From contig JALLBK010000174.1 in assembly GCA_036940085.1 (NCBI GenBank), positions 1 to 19,086 on the forward strand: a stretch of 19,086 bases of DNA, written 5' to 3'. A model generated the notes under the pieces. The model was not told the origin of the DNA. It saw only the letters and a program-made list of their open reading frames with translations, and did no database searches. This DNA is from Discostella pseudostelligera (lineage: Eukaryota > Bacillariophyta > Thalassiosirophyceae > Thalassiosirales > Thalassiosiraceae). Made by a program: the position numbers and the translations under genes. Shown piece by piece: positions 8,781 to 18,384 of the stretch; within the stretch, counting starts at the first letter, position 1, and each line of letters begins with the position of its first letter.

Positions 8781-9318
8781 GGTCGTAGTAGTAGTAGTAG
8801 TGGTAGTATTCAATCCAACTGGACGATAGCTTCTTTATTGTGAATATTATTGCTCGTCTCTTTGTGTTCGACACTTGGTATTATCAGGAAAAGAAGTCTC
8901 CTGGGAGAAGATTGAAGATGGAGCTGAGAGGAGATAGAGAGCGAGGCATGGGAATCACGGATCTTGGCGTATGGAATTGATGATGGTTGGTAGGTGCCGG
9001 TATTGATTGATGAAGGTGATGATATTTTTGGAGATGGTGTGACGGAAGGGCGGGGTGAGGGCGGGTGAAGATTATGGCGGCGAGTCCTTTTCGGGTGACC
9101 TTTGGGGGTGTCTCGGGTAGGATATGTAGGAACTAGTAATAATACACAAAGTCATGGTCCGTGACTACTTGTAAATGCCACCATTTGGTCAATTTAATCT
9201 CAACTTGAAGGAGGAAAAAACAAATTGACCACCAACTTATTTGGCGGGAGGATAGTTTTGGCGGGAACACAACGAGGCATTCTGCAAAAATGGCGGGAAG
9301 AGTAAGAAGGGGCGAACT
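8781..9318 (-). promoter_or_regulatory. Upstream region of the CxxH/MORN gene with three E2F-like sites
   Basis: Non-coding. A TTTGGCGGGA-type word occurs three times within 62 bp: ATTTGGCGGGAG (9239-9250), TTTTGGCGGGAA (9256-9267) and AAAAATGGCGGGAAG (9286-9300). The middle one matches the classical E2F/DP consensus. They lie about 460-520 bp before the ATG at 8780. The region also has G-rich stretches (9048-9066, 9103-9117). Which gene they serve is not certain. Confidence 0.5.
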
Positions 9319-9393
9319 TTGAACTTTCTACATACAGACGCATCAGTAGGGCGTTTGGGACAACATTGGAATCAAATTCAAACCGAGAAAGCC

Positions 9394-9505
9394 AATTTGA
9401 ATTCAAATTCGAGAAACCATTTCCCATTCTCTCATGAAGGAACTGGTAGTATCATGTCAATATGGACTCCGCCGTGGAAGATAAGGGCTGATTTGAATTC
9501 AAATT
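9394..9505. repeat. Pair of AT-rich palindromes sharing 15 bp
   Basis: AATTTGAATTCAAATT at 9394-9409 is a perfect 16-bp palindrome. ATTTGAATTCAAATT recurs at 9491-9505, of which 9491-9504 is palindromic. Start-to-start spacing of the shared word is 96 bp, and a related half (ATCAAATTCAAA) lies at 9371-9382. They could be protein-binding sites or remnants of a small repeat. Confidence 0.65.
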
Positions 9506-9810
9506 GGGCTCCATCCCGCCATCCTGTCGATCCACCACCACCGCCTACCGACGAGTATGGTACCAATTTGAGTCTTTGCACTTTGGACCATGGTGGCAGA
9601 CAACTGCCCCCTACCGCTACCGCTACTACTCCTATCTGGCCACCCCGCGGCAACAGCAGCAACAGCAAAAGGTAGCAGTAGACGGCAGCGGCAGCCGGCA
9701 GCACCAAATATTATCGTGAAGAGCATCACATGACAACGTCATCAACATCAACGCCATCATCAACAACATCTTGCATATCGCCGTGAGGACAGCTGATTAC
9801 TTTGATTTGC

Positions 9811-10056
9811 ATGCATCTCCTTTCTCTCGCCACCATCACCATGAACACGCTAGCGAACAAAAGCTGGAGATTCATTTGGTGCGTGGTGGCAGGGGCAGGG
9901 GCAAGTAGGCAGGCAGGCAGCTTCCGGCGCATGATTTTTCACTCAGCTGCCCACACATACACCCGCAGTATCTCTCGCAAGATCAGCAGCAAAAGAACAG
10001 CAGCAGCAGCAGCAGCCGCAGAAAATAAACTGCAAGTGGACGATGCGCAGAAGTGA
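9811..10056 (+). CDS. Small hypothetical ORF (doubtful)
   Basis: An 81-codon frame starting with ATG at 9811; an internal ATG at 9841 lies in a CACC-ATG context. The product has a hydrophobic, basic first half (SWRFIWCVVAGAG, then SRQAGSFRR) and an Ala run encoded by a GCA/GCC repeat. This loosely resembles an organelle-targeting leader, but no domain or conserved motif follows and nothing nearby supports expression. It is most likely a chance ORF. Confidence 0.15.
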   Translation: MHLLSLATITMNTLANKSWRFIWCVVAGAGASRQAGSFRRMIFHSAAHTYTRSISRKISSKRTAAAAAAAENKLQVDDAQK

Positions 10057-10366
10057 AGACGATGTTACTCATTCTCACGAGAGTCATGAGCAAAGACTAG
10101 AACGTCGCATCACTGTCAGAGATGACACAACTTTTCTACTTTCAGAGCAATACCATCGAATCGACAGGCCATGTATTATTTGTGCAGCTGAAGACGACGA
10201 CTGAGAGTGAGAGGTTCATTATGTGTATGCTGAGAATGTTGATGCAACGACAAACGTGAATGATGATTATAGCGATGAATGACAATCACGGCAAATGGTG
10301 ACGGCGGTCTCGACGGAATAGGCAACAATCATCCAATATACGGAATTGTTGTTCTAGTTCCTTTTC

Positions 10367-10467
10367 GTTCTAGAACAGAACGAGACCGTGTTGATGTCGA
10401 AATTGAAAATGAAGAACAAGACGAGTCAGAATTTAAAATTAAGAACAACATTTTGATGTTCTAGAAC
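10367..10467. repeat. GTTCTAGAAC palindrome, two copies (third at 11696)
   Basis: The 10-bp palindrome GTTCTAGAAC lies at 10367-10376 and 10458-10467, and again at 11696-11705. Partial copies (TTCTAG, CTAGAACA) flank it at about 10351 and 10498. The core TTCnnGAA is the heat-shock-factor half-pair, but the regular alternating arrays of a strong heat-shock element are absent. Confidence 0.6.
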
Positions 10468-11177
10468 AATATTATCCAGAACAAATAATCTCAAATACTA
10501 GAACAATATCCAGAGCAACAATCGAAATCGAGTAAACAAGATGATGTGCTTACTCTAAATTTGCGGGTAGACAATGTAAAATAGAATAGACGCTAGATTT
10601 ATTGGTGTGCGTCGGCGACGGTGGTGCCTCCCGCGCTTTCCCTCTGCCTCCATCTCCGACCTTGCTCCGACCACCGCAGTCCTCGAATCTTTCCAGTCGA
10701 ATAGGTGGAACGAATTGTTTGATTATTACAATTGGCATCATGCTGTCGGCATAATGGTCTGGCGGTGACGGCAGAGGTGGTCATCAACTATTATTCCTCC
10801 CATAACGTATTATTCACACAAACCACAACTCGCACACACAGCACACACACAAAACCAACGATATCGCCCAACCATGGCCGCCGCCGTCGTCCCCTACGCA
10901 GCACTTCCCATGGGGCTACGGCCATGAAAACACACCCATAGAGAGATAATCACCCCTACAACCCATGGTGGCCGACTCCGTTTTTGTCTCCTGCTGGTTC
11001 TCTGTCGGCGCTCCTCCTACGCTGCTAGCTGTTTTGACCACATGTTGACGTATTGGGTATTGGGGTAGAATGGGGGAGAGAGGGAGAGGGTTGCGGCAGA
11101 TACTGATGGAAAAGAGAGAATAATATATGGATATTTTATGGTTACTCCGGTTTGGTATGGATAGGATCAGGTTGGCA

Positions 11178-11489
11178 TCATTCAGAACACCGCTTAAAGT
11201 AACACTCAACCTCCTCGGAATCGAAGTGACACTTTGAGGCGTCATTGTCGTCGTCGTCGGCATCATCGTCAACATCTCCAAGGACGAACCCACTTTTTGC
11301 GGTAGAATGAGAACCCAAACCATCGGCAGGCAATGATGGAGGGCGAGGAGTGAGGCGAGAAACAAACATCTCGCTTGGATTTGCCGCAAGCTCGAGTTCG
11401 AGCTCATAATCGTCGTTGAACGAGACATTTTGATGATTCAACCGCGTCGACAGCAACCTCCATTTCCGTGTTGCGTCTCGTGCACGCAT
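11178..11489 (-). CDS. Small acidic hypothetical ORF (doubtful)
   Basis: A 103-codon frame from the ATG at 11489 to a TGA at 11178-11180. The upstream part of the frame has no ATG. The product contains an Asp-rich run (GDVDDDADDDDNDASK) and three Cys at the end (CHFD, VECYFKRCSE). An overlapping minus-strand ATG frame at 10916-11428 with a hydrophobic start is equally long, so both cannot be trusted. No family is recognised; a spliced gene cannot be excluded. Confidence 0.2.
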   Translation of the reverse strand: MRARDATRKWRLLSTRLNHQNVSFNDDYELELELAANPSEMFVSRLTPRPPSLPADGLGSHSTAKSGFVLGDVDDDADDDDNDASKCHFDSEEVECYFKRCSE

Positions 11490-11651
11490 CGATGAGGATT
11501 GTATTGCGAAGCCATTTGTCGGGAGGGAGAGGTATAAATCAACAATCAACTGCGACGACGACAGCCAATGGAACAAATGAATTGAAAACAATGGCGATTT
11601 TGAAATCCGTGAGTGTCAATTGATTTTGAAATTTTAAATTCATCTCAATTA

Positions 11652-11659
11652 TGACGTCA
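11652..11659. promoter_or_regulatory. Perfect CRE palindrome TGACGTCA
   Basis: The 8-bp cAMP-response-type bZIP site occurs exactly once in full form in this gene-poor stretch. Diatom bZIP factors are known to use TGACGT/ACGTCA elements in CO2/cAMP-responsive promoters. No clear gene starts next to this one, so it may be chance. Confidence 0.3.
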
Positions 11660-12297
11660 GCTATCGACATTGGCACGCTTGTTCTGAAATCCATTGTTCT
11701 AGAACCATTTCGATTCAGTACAACTTGGCCATATACCATCCAAGAAGGTGTGGGATGTAGATGTAGATACACTAGTTGCAAGTTGCAACTGATACAGCTG
11801 AGCATCGAAAACAGCATAATTTCACTATCGTCATCGCCGCCGCGGCCTCCACGAGAGAGCACACTGATTGTTGGTGTAGATGGTGAGAGAGGAGGTTATA
11901 GCCGGCCGCAGAAAAGTATACACCATCCTCTGTCTTTGGAGCACAGAGGTTGCGGTGGCTCATCATGACAAACCAACAATATTTTATAATTGCTTGGGGG
12001 GTAATGGATGGGTTAGGGCATAAAATGTTGGAATTAGCACTTTTTTGATCGGTGCTTATTTTATTTCATATTATAGTTTAGGGCTGTCAGAGTCAACGAT
12101 GGCGGCCAAAGAGTGTGCAGACGCTAACGACCCAATGTTTCTATCGAATGTGAGGCAGATAAGAAGTCCATGTAGAACAAAGATTCGTTTCCGATGCATC
12201 ATTATTTCTCATTCTAGAGTCGATCAAGGTACTTATTAATAGGATGGGAAGTTAACTCCAAACGTTTTATACCAGTGTTATGATGCAGTATCAATCC

Positions 12298-15200
12298 TCA
12301 CTCTTCGAAATCCTTAGCGAAAGGAAACTTTGTCGTAATCAGCATCATCATCTGATTCTTCGAATCATTCCCATCAGGCCCAAGTGCATCCATGAAAGCT
12401 AGTGCCTCTCGACAAGACTCTACAGTTACTCCTCGCACATTCAATTTCGAGCTCAAAATTAATGATGCGGCCTCGGTGCAACAGCCCAAATTCGCAGCCA
12501 ACATGGCCCTCGCTACGGCAATCCTCATTGGTAGACATGACAGCGAATCGGCCTTGACAGCATCCATGGCTATTTTCACAAAGCCTGCTAATGTCTCGTT
12601 GTTCATAAGTTTCGGAAATTCGCTCGATAGCACATGATCTGCAGCTGAATTACTCTGACTAGTTCTCAAGGACATGTGTTGCGAAAATTCAACGATTCGG
12701 TTGAATAGTCCGTGATCGTCGGAGTCGATGGACTTCATTTTGAATAGAGCCTAGAGAGAAAGAGGGAAACGTTAGCATCGGAATGTGAAATTTAAGCACC
12801 CTCGATATTCGATAACAATTAACTCACCTGCAGAGCCAGCAGCATTTTCCCCCTGCGAATCGAAACATCGAATTGTAATGCCCAAGCTGATATTCTTCTC
12901 GGGGCGTGACGCACAAGAATGGCCGCAAACTTCTTTGCCTCGTCTAGATGGTCAAGCGACAAGAGCTCGTTCCCCTCCGGATCTTCGTCAATCGCGTGCG
13001 GTTTGGACTTAGTCTTTGCTCCATTCTTCGCATTCATGTTTTTAGATGTAGCGTCGCTACCGCCGCTGCCGCTACCTCCATCTATCAATGCCTTCTTTTT
13101 CTTTCTAGCAATATTTTTGGCCTTCTTTCGTTCAGCTGGTGTCATATCCGAATAGTCTGGCTCATCACCCGTCTTAGCATTTGCATCACTGGCAATGAGC
13201 GAGAGATGAATTCGGATGATCTCCTCAGCTGCTCGACCGTAGATCGGCAGTCCCCACAACTCATCCTCAAATTTGAGGAGTTTGCAATACGAACGTAGAG
13301 TAACCTTCCTGATGCAATACATGTGAAAGTCAAACTGATCCTCGTGAAAGACTTCGTAATGCTTTATGACAGCCACTAGAGCGAAGGGAGGATGAATCGG
13401 ATTAGAATCGGGGGCACTTGGGCAATGTGAATTCCAAACAAAACAATAATTCCATGTACTTACTATACTTCCGAAGGCTCCTTCCCAGCGCCCCCCTTCT
13501 CCTTAAACAATCGGCTAATTCTAACTCGAACCACGCGCATTGCATATCATACAAATTCTGTTCGACAGGAGCCTCGTGACGCGCAAAGAGTGCTATGCAT
13601 TTCGTCGCCTCCTCCTCCCGTCCGGCACGCAACAGCGTTTTGGTAGCTAGATTGTTGATGTATCGATCTTGGTGATCCAAATCTCGCCCTGCATTGACAA
13701 CATCGGCAGCCAGTTGAATATCTCCACCCGATTCCAGTACACGAGACTTTAATTCATAAAAGTCCACTGCAGTTGGCGTGTGAGCAATGCATTTGTTGAT
13801 GAGTGAAATAGCCGGACCATACTCTGCAGCCTGTTCGTAGAGGACAGAACGGAGATACCATGCCCAGAGAAGGGCCGAAGGCGGGTGTTTTGTCGTGTCA
13901 TTTGGGAAGGTGCCATCCGATTCTAGAGAGACAATGTAGGCATCAACGAGTTCGGCCAACACGGAGTACACCGCATGCGCTTTAATGTCGATTGGATCCT
14001 TTGCTAGTCTGTAACGCGTGGGTTCAGAAGATGTACCGGCTTGTAACTTTTCCTCCACCAAGTACAATGAACTCAAATCAGACCCCAATGATGGCACACC
14101 CTTTATAATCTGACGACGGCAGTATTGGTCGATTGCCCATTTGAACTGATTGCAACCAGGTGAGAGCAGTGTGAGATAGATCCTTTTAAGTGCAATTGAC
14201 CTTGGAAATGCAGATGCAAGCCCTGACATCGTAGTGGTACTATCGCCATTGATGGTACCATCCTTGCCATTTGCTGAAGCGTTCGCAAATCCATCATCAT
14301 CACCACCGTCACCACTTGCCCCATAATATGCACTCAAAAGAATTGCGCGCTCATCCTCCGACAATGGCCGCAATGTTGCCAAGGTGCTCATACCCTTCAA
14401 CTTTTCAACCTCACGGCAGGTTGCTTTATCACACTTCAGCAATGCACACATGTACGCCCCATGCACTCGATAGTCTTCCGTCAACCCACGCTCAAAGAGT
14501 GTCGATACAGTTTCCTTGGCACCGTCAAACTGTCCCAATTGAAGCTGATAGGACAATTTCGTCATGAGAAATCCAGTTCGATCCACGACAATATGGTCAA
14601 TCTCGTCCAAATGACATAATGCCTTGCGTATCCCCCCAAGTCCATCATTGGGTTCAATATCCTCCTGACCAGCCGAAGCAGTACCAACGTCTCCGGTTGG
14701 GGGGATAGAAGTGGTTGATGATTCCGCCAACACCCAATTTTTATACATTGCCAATTCCGATGCCTCAAAATTCCGTTGAAATTCCACACAATCCTTATCC
14801 AATGTATCCATATAGCTATCCAATACACCCACGGCTCCATTGGCATCTCCGGTAACATGCACTGCCACGGCATAGGTCAACCAATGCACCTTACTATTCG
14901 GTCGCAATGTCAATATCTTTAACCGTGTATCACGAAATCCAGGTAGATCACGCATTTGTATTTGAAGTAATCCAAGATCACGTAGAATTTGTAAATTCGA
15001 TGAATCAATACGCAAGGCCTGTTTGTAAGCCTTGATGGCCTCGGTGTAATTTTGGGAGGAACGGTGGAGGAGGCCGTAGACATGCCAGCAGACGTGGGAT
15101 CTTATATATAATTATTGTGAGTGTTGGCAGTATTGAAAACGGAGAGTTGGAAATAATGCGGGATGAGTGAGACAGACAGAGAGATATAACATGCATTGCA

Positions 15201-15610
15201 AATCAGTAGACACTGCATCATGTTGCAACAACAACATGTTGCGCAATTATGTGGAGAAGTGAGCGAGAATGAACTCACCTCATATCCATCATGAGACCCT
15301 TCTTGACCAACTCCACCGCTTCCTTCTTTTTATCTACTCCCGCTCCCCCATCGCCATCACCTCCCTGCTGAACAAAAAACACTGCATTCGCCATGGCATT
15401 GACAATGAGACCCTTCATACAAAGTGTCTCCCCGTGATTGGGATAACGCTTCAATATGGCATCGGCAGCCTTGAGCCCCTTTTTGTATTGCTTCGATTCG
15501 TAGAATTTGACAACATTTTTGAAGAGATCCGATTCTTTCTTGGGCAGGGGACGGCCCTGTCCGGCTTGGGGATTGTCGAAGAAGGCGGCGTCGGCGGTAG
15601 CAGTCGTCAT
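12298..15610 (-). CDS. NAA15: NatA N-terminal acetyltransferase auxiliary subunit NAA15 (four exons)
   Basis: TPR scaffold that binds the catalytic subunit NAA10 and docks it at the ribosome for co-translational N-terminal acetylation. Exons run from 15610 to 15279, 15100 to 13464, 13375 to 12828 and 12750 to 12298. All introns are GT-AG (178, 88 and 77 nt), with phases 2, 1 and 0, giving 989 aa; human NAA15 has 866. Recognisable family blocks are KKESDLFK and HGETLCMKGL near the N-terminus, SHVCWHVYGLL right after the first splice (from residue 112), LQILRDLGLLQIQMRDL, DQFDFHMYCIRKVTLRSY (669-686) and a Lys-rich helix (AERKKAKNIARKKKK, about 737-751). Extra length comes from low-complexity loops such as GGDGDGGAG and DGGDDDGFANASANG. 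The ATG at 15610 is the first in the frame. The third exon completes an ATG codon split by the intron (657). Very secure. Confidence 0.96.
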
Positions 15611-15795
15611 AGTATTCGTATCGTCCAACTCACTCTCTGGCTTTATGTGCTTGACTGGCTGGCCAGGTGGCTGATACTGATTTGGACTGGCTAGATGTTG
15701 AACACGCGCGGCAGAAGAGATGGAGGGGAAAGATTCAGATAGATGCGGGGTGGGAGGCGGGGGTGGATACTAATTGATATGATAGTAAAATCTTC

Positions 15796-15815
15796 GTACT
15801 CTCTCGAGAGAGTAC
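15796..15815. promoter_or_regulatory. Perfect 20-bp palindrome
   Basis: GTACTCTCTCGAGAGAGTAC reads identically on both strands, centred between 15805 and 15806, 186-205 bp upstream of the NAA15 ATG. It could bind a dimeric factor or form a small cruciform. No second copy was noticed in the window. Confidence 0.5.
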
Positions 15816-15976
15816 TACTAGATGTTTTGCATTGCCTCTCCGCTCTCCGCCATGGTGAGTGTGGCTTGTACTTGTATGTGGCTGGCTGTGCGTGGCTGTG
15901 TACTACAGCTAGGTATCTAGATATCGTACTTCGCTGGATGTGTCTTTGATGTACGTACTGTGGGGTGGGGGTTCGT

Positions 15977-16000
15977 ACGGACGGACGGACGGACGGACGG
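15977..16000. repeat. ACGG tetranucleotide microsatellite, six units
   Basis: Six perfect ACGG units followed by AC. It is a simple slippage repeat in non-coding DNA, likely polymorphic between strains. Confidence 0.85.
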
Positions 16001-16941
16001 ACAGAGCCAGAGGTCACTCACCTGACGACGGACAGAGTATCGTATCTAGGAGTAAGTACAAAGGAGAGGTGATGGGGCGGCCGGGCGGCAGCGGGGTGGT
16101 ACGTACCATACATATCTATCTAGGGGTGGACCAATTTTATTTTATGGCCCATGACGTATCTCTCTCGGCCAAGGCATTTGGGCATGGGCATGGACCATAA
16201 GGCAATGAACAATGTACCATGCAGCGCCATCGATCTCCTCGCCTTCGTCTGAGTGTCGGCGAATAATTATTATTACTTCAGTAGCCGAGACAAAATGATG
16301 GAGATTGATCAGAGGTATCGAAACCGGTACAGTGTCTGTGCAGATCCTTCCTCTCCGTGCACTACTTATCACCATCATGAGGAGTAGTTGTTCTCCCTGA
16401 GGGACGACACATTCACAACATGGATCGGCAGCAAAAGAAGGCTCACCACGCGGTCGTGGCTCGTCGTGCTACAAAATAGGGCAATCATGCATCGGCAATC
16501 GAGATATACAAACGATGGTGTCGGCCTGCACAGCGTATAGATTACATGTCTACTGCATGCGCCTACGAACAAATCATTCATCTTTAGACAAAAAAACATC
16601 CCGTCGTAGCGCTTCGTCTGTGGCTAGCCGTTGATCTCCATGCGCAAAACAACAACTTCTTGGCAAGCAACAACTTGGCATTGTTGATGTTTATGACGAG
16701 GAACACAAGACATGATGCACTAGAGATGAAGATATTTAGCACGACGACGATGCCGCGTTGGGTCCAATCCATACAGAGGAGGGGGGGGAGGCGGGCGTCT
16801 GACCATTTTGGAAACCTGTGACAATATTAAAACGGAATGAATGGAACAACCAGGCAATCAACCAAAATGTTCGTTTTTTTTCACACATGGTAATTTTTTT
16901 CCGGAAGAAGAATTCAGAATAATCATAAATTCTTCCGAGCC

Positions 16942-18384
16942 ATGGAAGCCGCGGCGGTGTCAACCAAAGACATGCTTCTCACTGCTCAGCAGAAGCTGGA
17001 TGAGATCAATCGTGAAAATCTTGGCTTGAGTAATAATACTTCGGGCTCATTTGGCAGAGGGTCTACCACTCGCCGGCGGAAGGGGATCATTTCGACCCAC
17101 CTCCTCTCCACACTTTTATATTTTACGTTACTTTCCTATAAGGTGGAGGACATCAAGACCATACTCGAGGAGGAAAACGCGGAGACCTACGAAGAATGGC
17201 GATGTCTCTTCGAAACAATACATTCTCCTCATTTTCACGCACAAGAACGAATCATTCAAAATCAGCGCGTGAAGAGAATGTTCAGCAGGAAACATCGATA
17301 CAAAGCAGAGGCCGAACGGCTTCGGGAGGAGTTGACGAATGCATCCACTGAATTGTCGAAACTACAATTATTGTCGAATGAGACGAGTAATCAAATGATT
17401 AAGGCCATAAACACATTGCATGAAGAGAGGGCGACTCTTGTTTCGGTGGGGGGAGACAATCAAAGGCAGGTTGAGGAACTGAACAAACAATACAATGAAC
17501 TTCGACGAGAGAATGTACGGAAGGATTCCATGTTACAATCAATCGAGTCTGAGCTGGTCAATTCGAGTGAGATGCTGAAAGTTAGAAATCAATATATAGC
17601 TGCATTGGAACAACAATTGTCGCAATGCAAACACGATGCTGCAGTTGCCAAGGAAGTTGCGAGCCATTCACAGCTGACATTGGATGACTTACAAGCCCAA
17701 TTGGAAACCAGCAATGGAAGGCTCGCTGATTATCAAGTAGCAGCTGAGTCCACATTGAGGAAATTGCAGCATGAGTTGATGGAGGCCCAATCATCGAGTG
17801 CTGTCTTGAGCGCAAAACTCGAGGCTACAAATGAGTTACTTGATTCAACAAAACAACATTTCGAACAGAGCAAAGAGATCATATCCGAGAAATCAGCAAC
17901 GTACGATGAAATTAAGAATCATTTGGATGATGTCAAGGAGTTGCTTCAGAGCGGAATTTCACATGTATCGAATGTAGTAGTTTCCGATAAAGCAGTGTCT
18001 CTCGAGCTCCGGGTGGATCAAGTCCGCGACACATTTTTAACTGAAATGCAAAAGAGCGTTACGGATGTAAAAGAAGCATTTGGAGGGTACTTTGAACGTG
18101 AAAATAATAATGCTCTAAAGGAGTTGCTCGCTTTACGGCATCAGATGAAAGACCTCCGTCAGTTGCATCAAGTTAATACCCTTCGCGAGGAAGTGTGTAA
18201 TGTCCAGAATCGATTGGATGACATATTATGCGAGCTTCGACAATGTTATACCTCCCAGCAGCAGCGACGCAGTGAGAGAATGGCTGGCGACATTCAAGCG
18301 GGTGACCTTGTACAGCATTTAATTTCTCTGTCAATATATCGTCTTGGTGGTGCTCGCGTGCACTCGGCAACTGGCGGCGGTTGA
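16942..18384 (+). CDS. Long coiled-coil protein, function unknown
   Basis: A 480-codon frame with ATG in a CCATGG context. From about residue 110 to 430 the product is almost continuous heptad-type sequence rich in Glu, Gln, Leu and Lys (for example AEAERLREELTNAS, VEELNKQYNELRREN, LQAQLETSNGRL), typical of structural or cytoskeletal scaffolds. The C-terminus (VQHLISLSIYRLGG) is not coiled. I recognise no motor, kinase or membrane domain. Residues about 48-67 (IISTHLLSTLLYFTLLSYK) are hydrophobic and are encoded by DNA that looks like the 3' part of an intron (pyrimidine-rich, ending CTATAAG before GTGGAG). The only evident GT donor (17061) would shift the frame, so the N-terminal model is uncertain while the coiled-coil body is secure. 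Confidence 0.78.
   Translation: MEAAAVSTKDMLLTAQQKLDEINRENLGLSNNTSGSFGRGSTTRRRKGIISTHLLSTLLYFTLLSYKVEDIKTILEEENAETYEEWRCLFETIHSPHFHAQERIIQNQRVKRMFSRKHRYKAEAERLREELTNASTELSKLQLLSNETSNQMIKAINTLHEERATLVSVGGDNQRQVEELNKQYNELRRENVRKDSMLQSIESELVNSSEMLKVRNQYIAALEQQLSQCKHDAAVAKEVASHSQLTLDDLQAQLETSNGRLADYQVAAESTLRKLQHELMEAQSSSAVLSAKLEATNELLDSTKQHFEQSKEIISEKSATYDEIKNHLDDVKELLQSGISHVSNVVVSDKAVSLELRVDQVRDTFLTEMQKSVTDVKEAFGGYFERENNNALKELLALRHQMKDLRQLHQVNTLREEVCNVQNRLDDILCELRQCYTSQQQRRSERMAGDIQAGDLVQHLISLSIYRLGGARVHSATGGG

Larger units (their letters stand above)
9319..12297. other. Gene-poor 3-kb region
   Basis: No conserved protein is recognisable on either strand. Contents are two copies of an AT palindrome (9394-9409 and 9491-9504), three copies of GTTCTAGAAC (10367, 10458, 11696), a CAG run near 10000-10018, a perfect CRE (TGACGTCA, 11652-11659) and several small ORFs, most lacking an ATG. 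Two ATG ORFs are listed separately at low confidence. The last 50 nt before 12298 lie beyond the NAA15 stop and probably belong to its 3' UTR. Confidence 0.55.
15611..16941. other. Divergent intergenic region between NAA15 and the coiled-coil gene
   Basis: No gene is supported. It contains a perfect 20-bp palindrome (15796-15815), an ACGG tetranucleotide repeat (15977-16000) and many GTAC/TACGTAC words. Promoters of both flanking genes should lie here. ORFs in the region lack motifs and several overlap on opposite strands. Confidence 0.55.

Noticed and set aside
9319..9675. 118-codon plus-strand ORF
   Set aside because: It opens with TTG, has no upstream ATG, and its LNSN repeats come from the AT palindromes.
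10004..10018. CAG trinucleotide run as a possible functional repeat
   Set aside because: Short, and similar GCA/CAG/CAT/GTC runs occur throughout the window, so it is background for this genome.
10916..11428. 170-codon minus-strand ORF with a hydrophobic N-terminal segment
   Set aside because: It has an ATG and a signal-peptide-like stretch, but no recognisable domain, Met/Thr runs from trinucleotide repeats, and it overlaps another open minus-strand frame. Not strong enough to annotate.
12099..12239. 46-codon plus-strand ORF starting MAAKECADAND
   Set aside because: Too short, no motif, and it ends just beyond the 3' end of the convergent NAA15 gene; likely chance.
17204..17245. Possible 42-nt intron in the coiled-coil gene
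   Set aside because: Far shorter than the 77-213-nt introns established in this window, with a weak GTCTCT donor; the frame reads through sensibly.
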